A DNA stretch of 5,450 nt, taken from the NCBI GenBank assembly GCA_017646885.1, contig JAGCLR010000113.1:1-5450 (forward strand), read 5' to 3'. The translations under genes and the position numbers were made by a program. The notes beneath the pieces were generated by a model. It was not told the DNA's origin. It was given only the letters and a program-made list of their open reading frames with translations, and did not search any database. This document shows, piece after piece, positions 5,321 through 5,450 of this stretch (position 1 is the stretch's first letter; the number at the start of each line of letters is the position of its first letter). Origin of the DNA: Methanobrevibacter sp. (GTDB lineage: Archaea > Methanobacteriota > Methanobacteria > Methanobacteriales > Methanobacteriaceae).

Positions 5321-5403
5321 GCGGGGGTGTCCGAGCGGCCAAAGGAGACAGGCTTAGGACCTGTTGACGCAGGTCTACCAGGGTTCGAATCCCTGCTCCC
5401 GCA
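5321..5403 (+). tRNA. tRNA-Leu(TAG)
   Basis: The 83-nt class II tRNA has acceptor GCGGGGG (5321-5327) pairing with CTCCCGC (5396-5402, one G-T pair) and discriminator A at 5403. The anticodon stem ACAGG/CCTGT encloses CTTAGGA, with anticodon TAG at 5355-5357. A long variable arm (5365-5378), typical of Leu, precedes T arm CAGGG-TTCGAAT-CCCTG. CCA is not encoded. It reads CUA and other CUN codons. Confidence 0.97.
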
Positions 5404-5412
5404 TAATCTTTA

Positions 5413-5424
5413 TTTTTTAATTTT
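5413..5424 (+). terminator. T-rich tract after tRNA-Leu
   Basis: TTTTTTAATTTT starts 10 bases after tRNA-Leu and is a plausible oligo-T terminator of the tRNA operon. It is a modest tract, and read-through to a possible next tRNA at 5446 cannot be excluded. Confidence 0.4.
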
Positions 5425-5450
5425 ATTCCTATTTGGTATTCATTTGCCGG

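Overview
This window looks like an ordinary chromosomal stretch of a low-GC methanogenic archaeon, most probably a gut or rumen Methanobrevibacter or a close relative in the Methanobacteriales. The evidence is the archaeal-type GatB protein, which resembles the Methanothermobacter form as I remember it. It is supported by a LarB tail, archaeal TATA/BRE promoters, oligo-T terminators, GGAGG-type ribosome binding sites and a tRNA cluster with no encoded CCA ends. The genus call is inference; the archaeal call is firm.

Layout, left to right. (1) Bases 1-271, plus strand: the C-terminal end of larB (nickel-pincer cofactor synthesis), closed by a run of 15 T. (2) 318-950, plus: a GNAT-family N-acetyltransferase with an internal terminator hairpin built around its stop codon. 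(3) 1047-3584, minus: a three-gene run read gatB, then a CBS-CBS-ParB-like fusion protein, then hisE, with gaps of 61 and 23 bases. It converges on the acetyltransferase, and each side has its own T7 terminator. (4) 3585-3815: a very AT-rich 231-base leader and intergenic region upstream of gatB, with several GTTAA motifs and candidate promoters. (5) 3816-4811, minus: a BioB-like radical SAM protein whose cluster motif is CX4CX2C instead of the usual CX3CX2C. (6) 4812-5011: a divergent promoter region. (7) 5012-5403, plus: a tRNA operon, Asn(GTT), a CAT-anticodon tRNA (Met, or more probably Ile2), Glu(TTC) and Leu(TAG). A fifth tRNA may begin in the last five bases.

Functional links are limited. 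GatB belongs to the amidotransferase that converts Asp-tRNA(Asn) to Asn-tRNA(Asn) in archaea, and a tRNA-Asn gene lies 1.4 kb away. A near-palindromic motif, TATGTTAATYAAC, occurs both upstream of gatB and directly downstream of the TATA box of the tRNA operon. HisE acts in histidine synthesis. The CBS/ParB-like protein between gatB and hisE carries a DGHHR motif like that of archaeal free-serine kinase SerK, so it may be an enzyme and not a partition protein.

I see no mobile element, CRISPR array, phage gene or defence system, and I do not think the window holds a spectacular new system. The points most worth following up are the odd radical SAM cluster motif, the CBS-SerK/ParB-like fusion, the mismatch between gatB's ribosome binding site and its first ATG, and the identity of the CAT tRNA.
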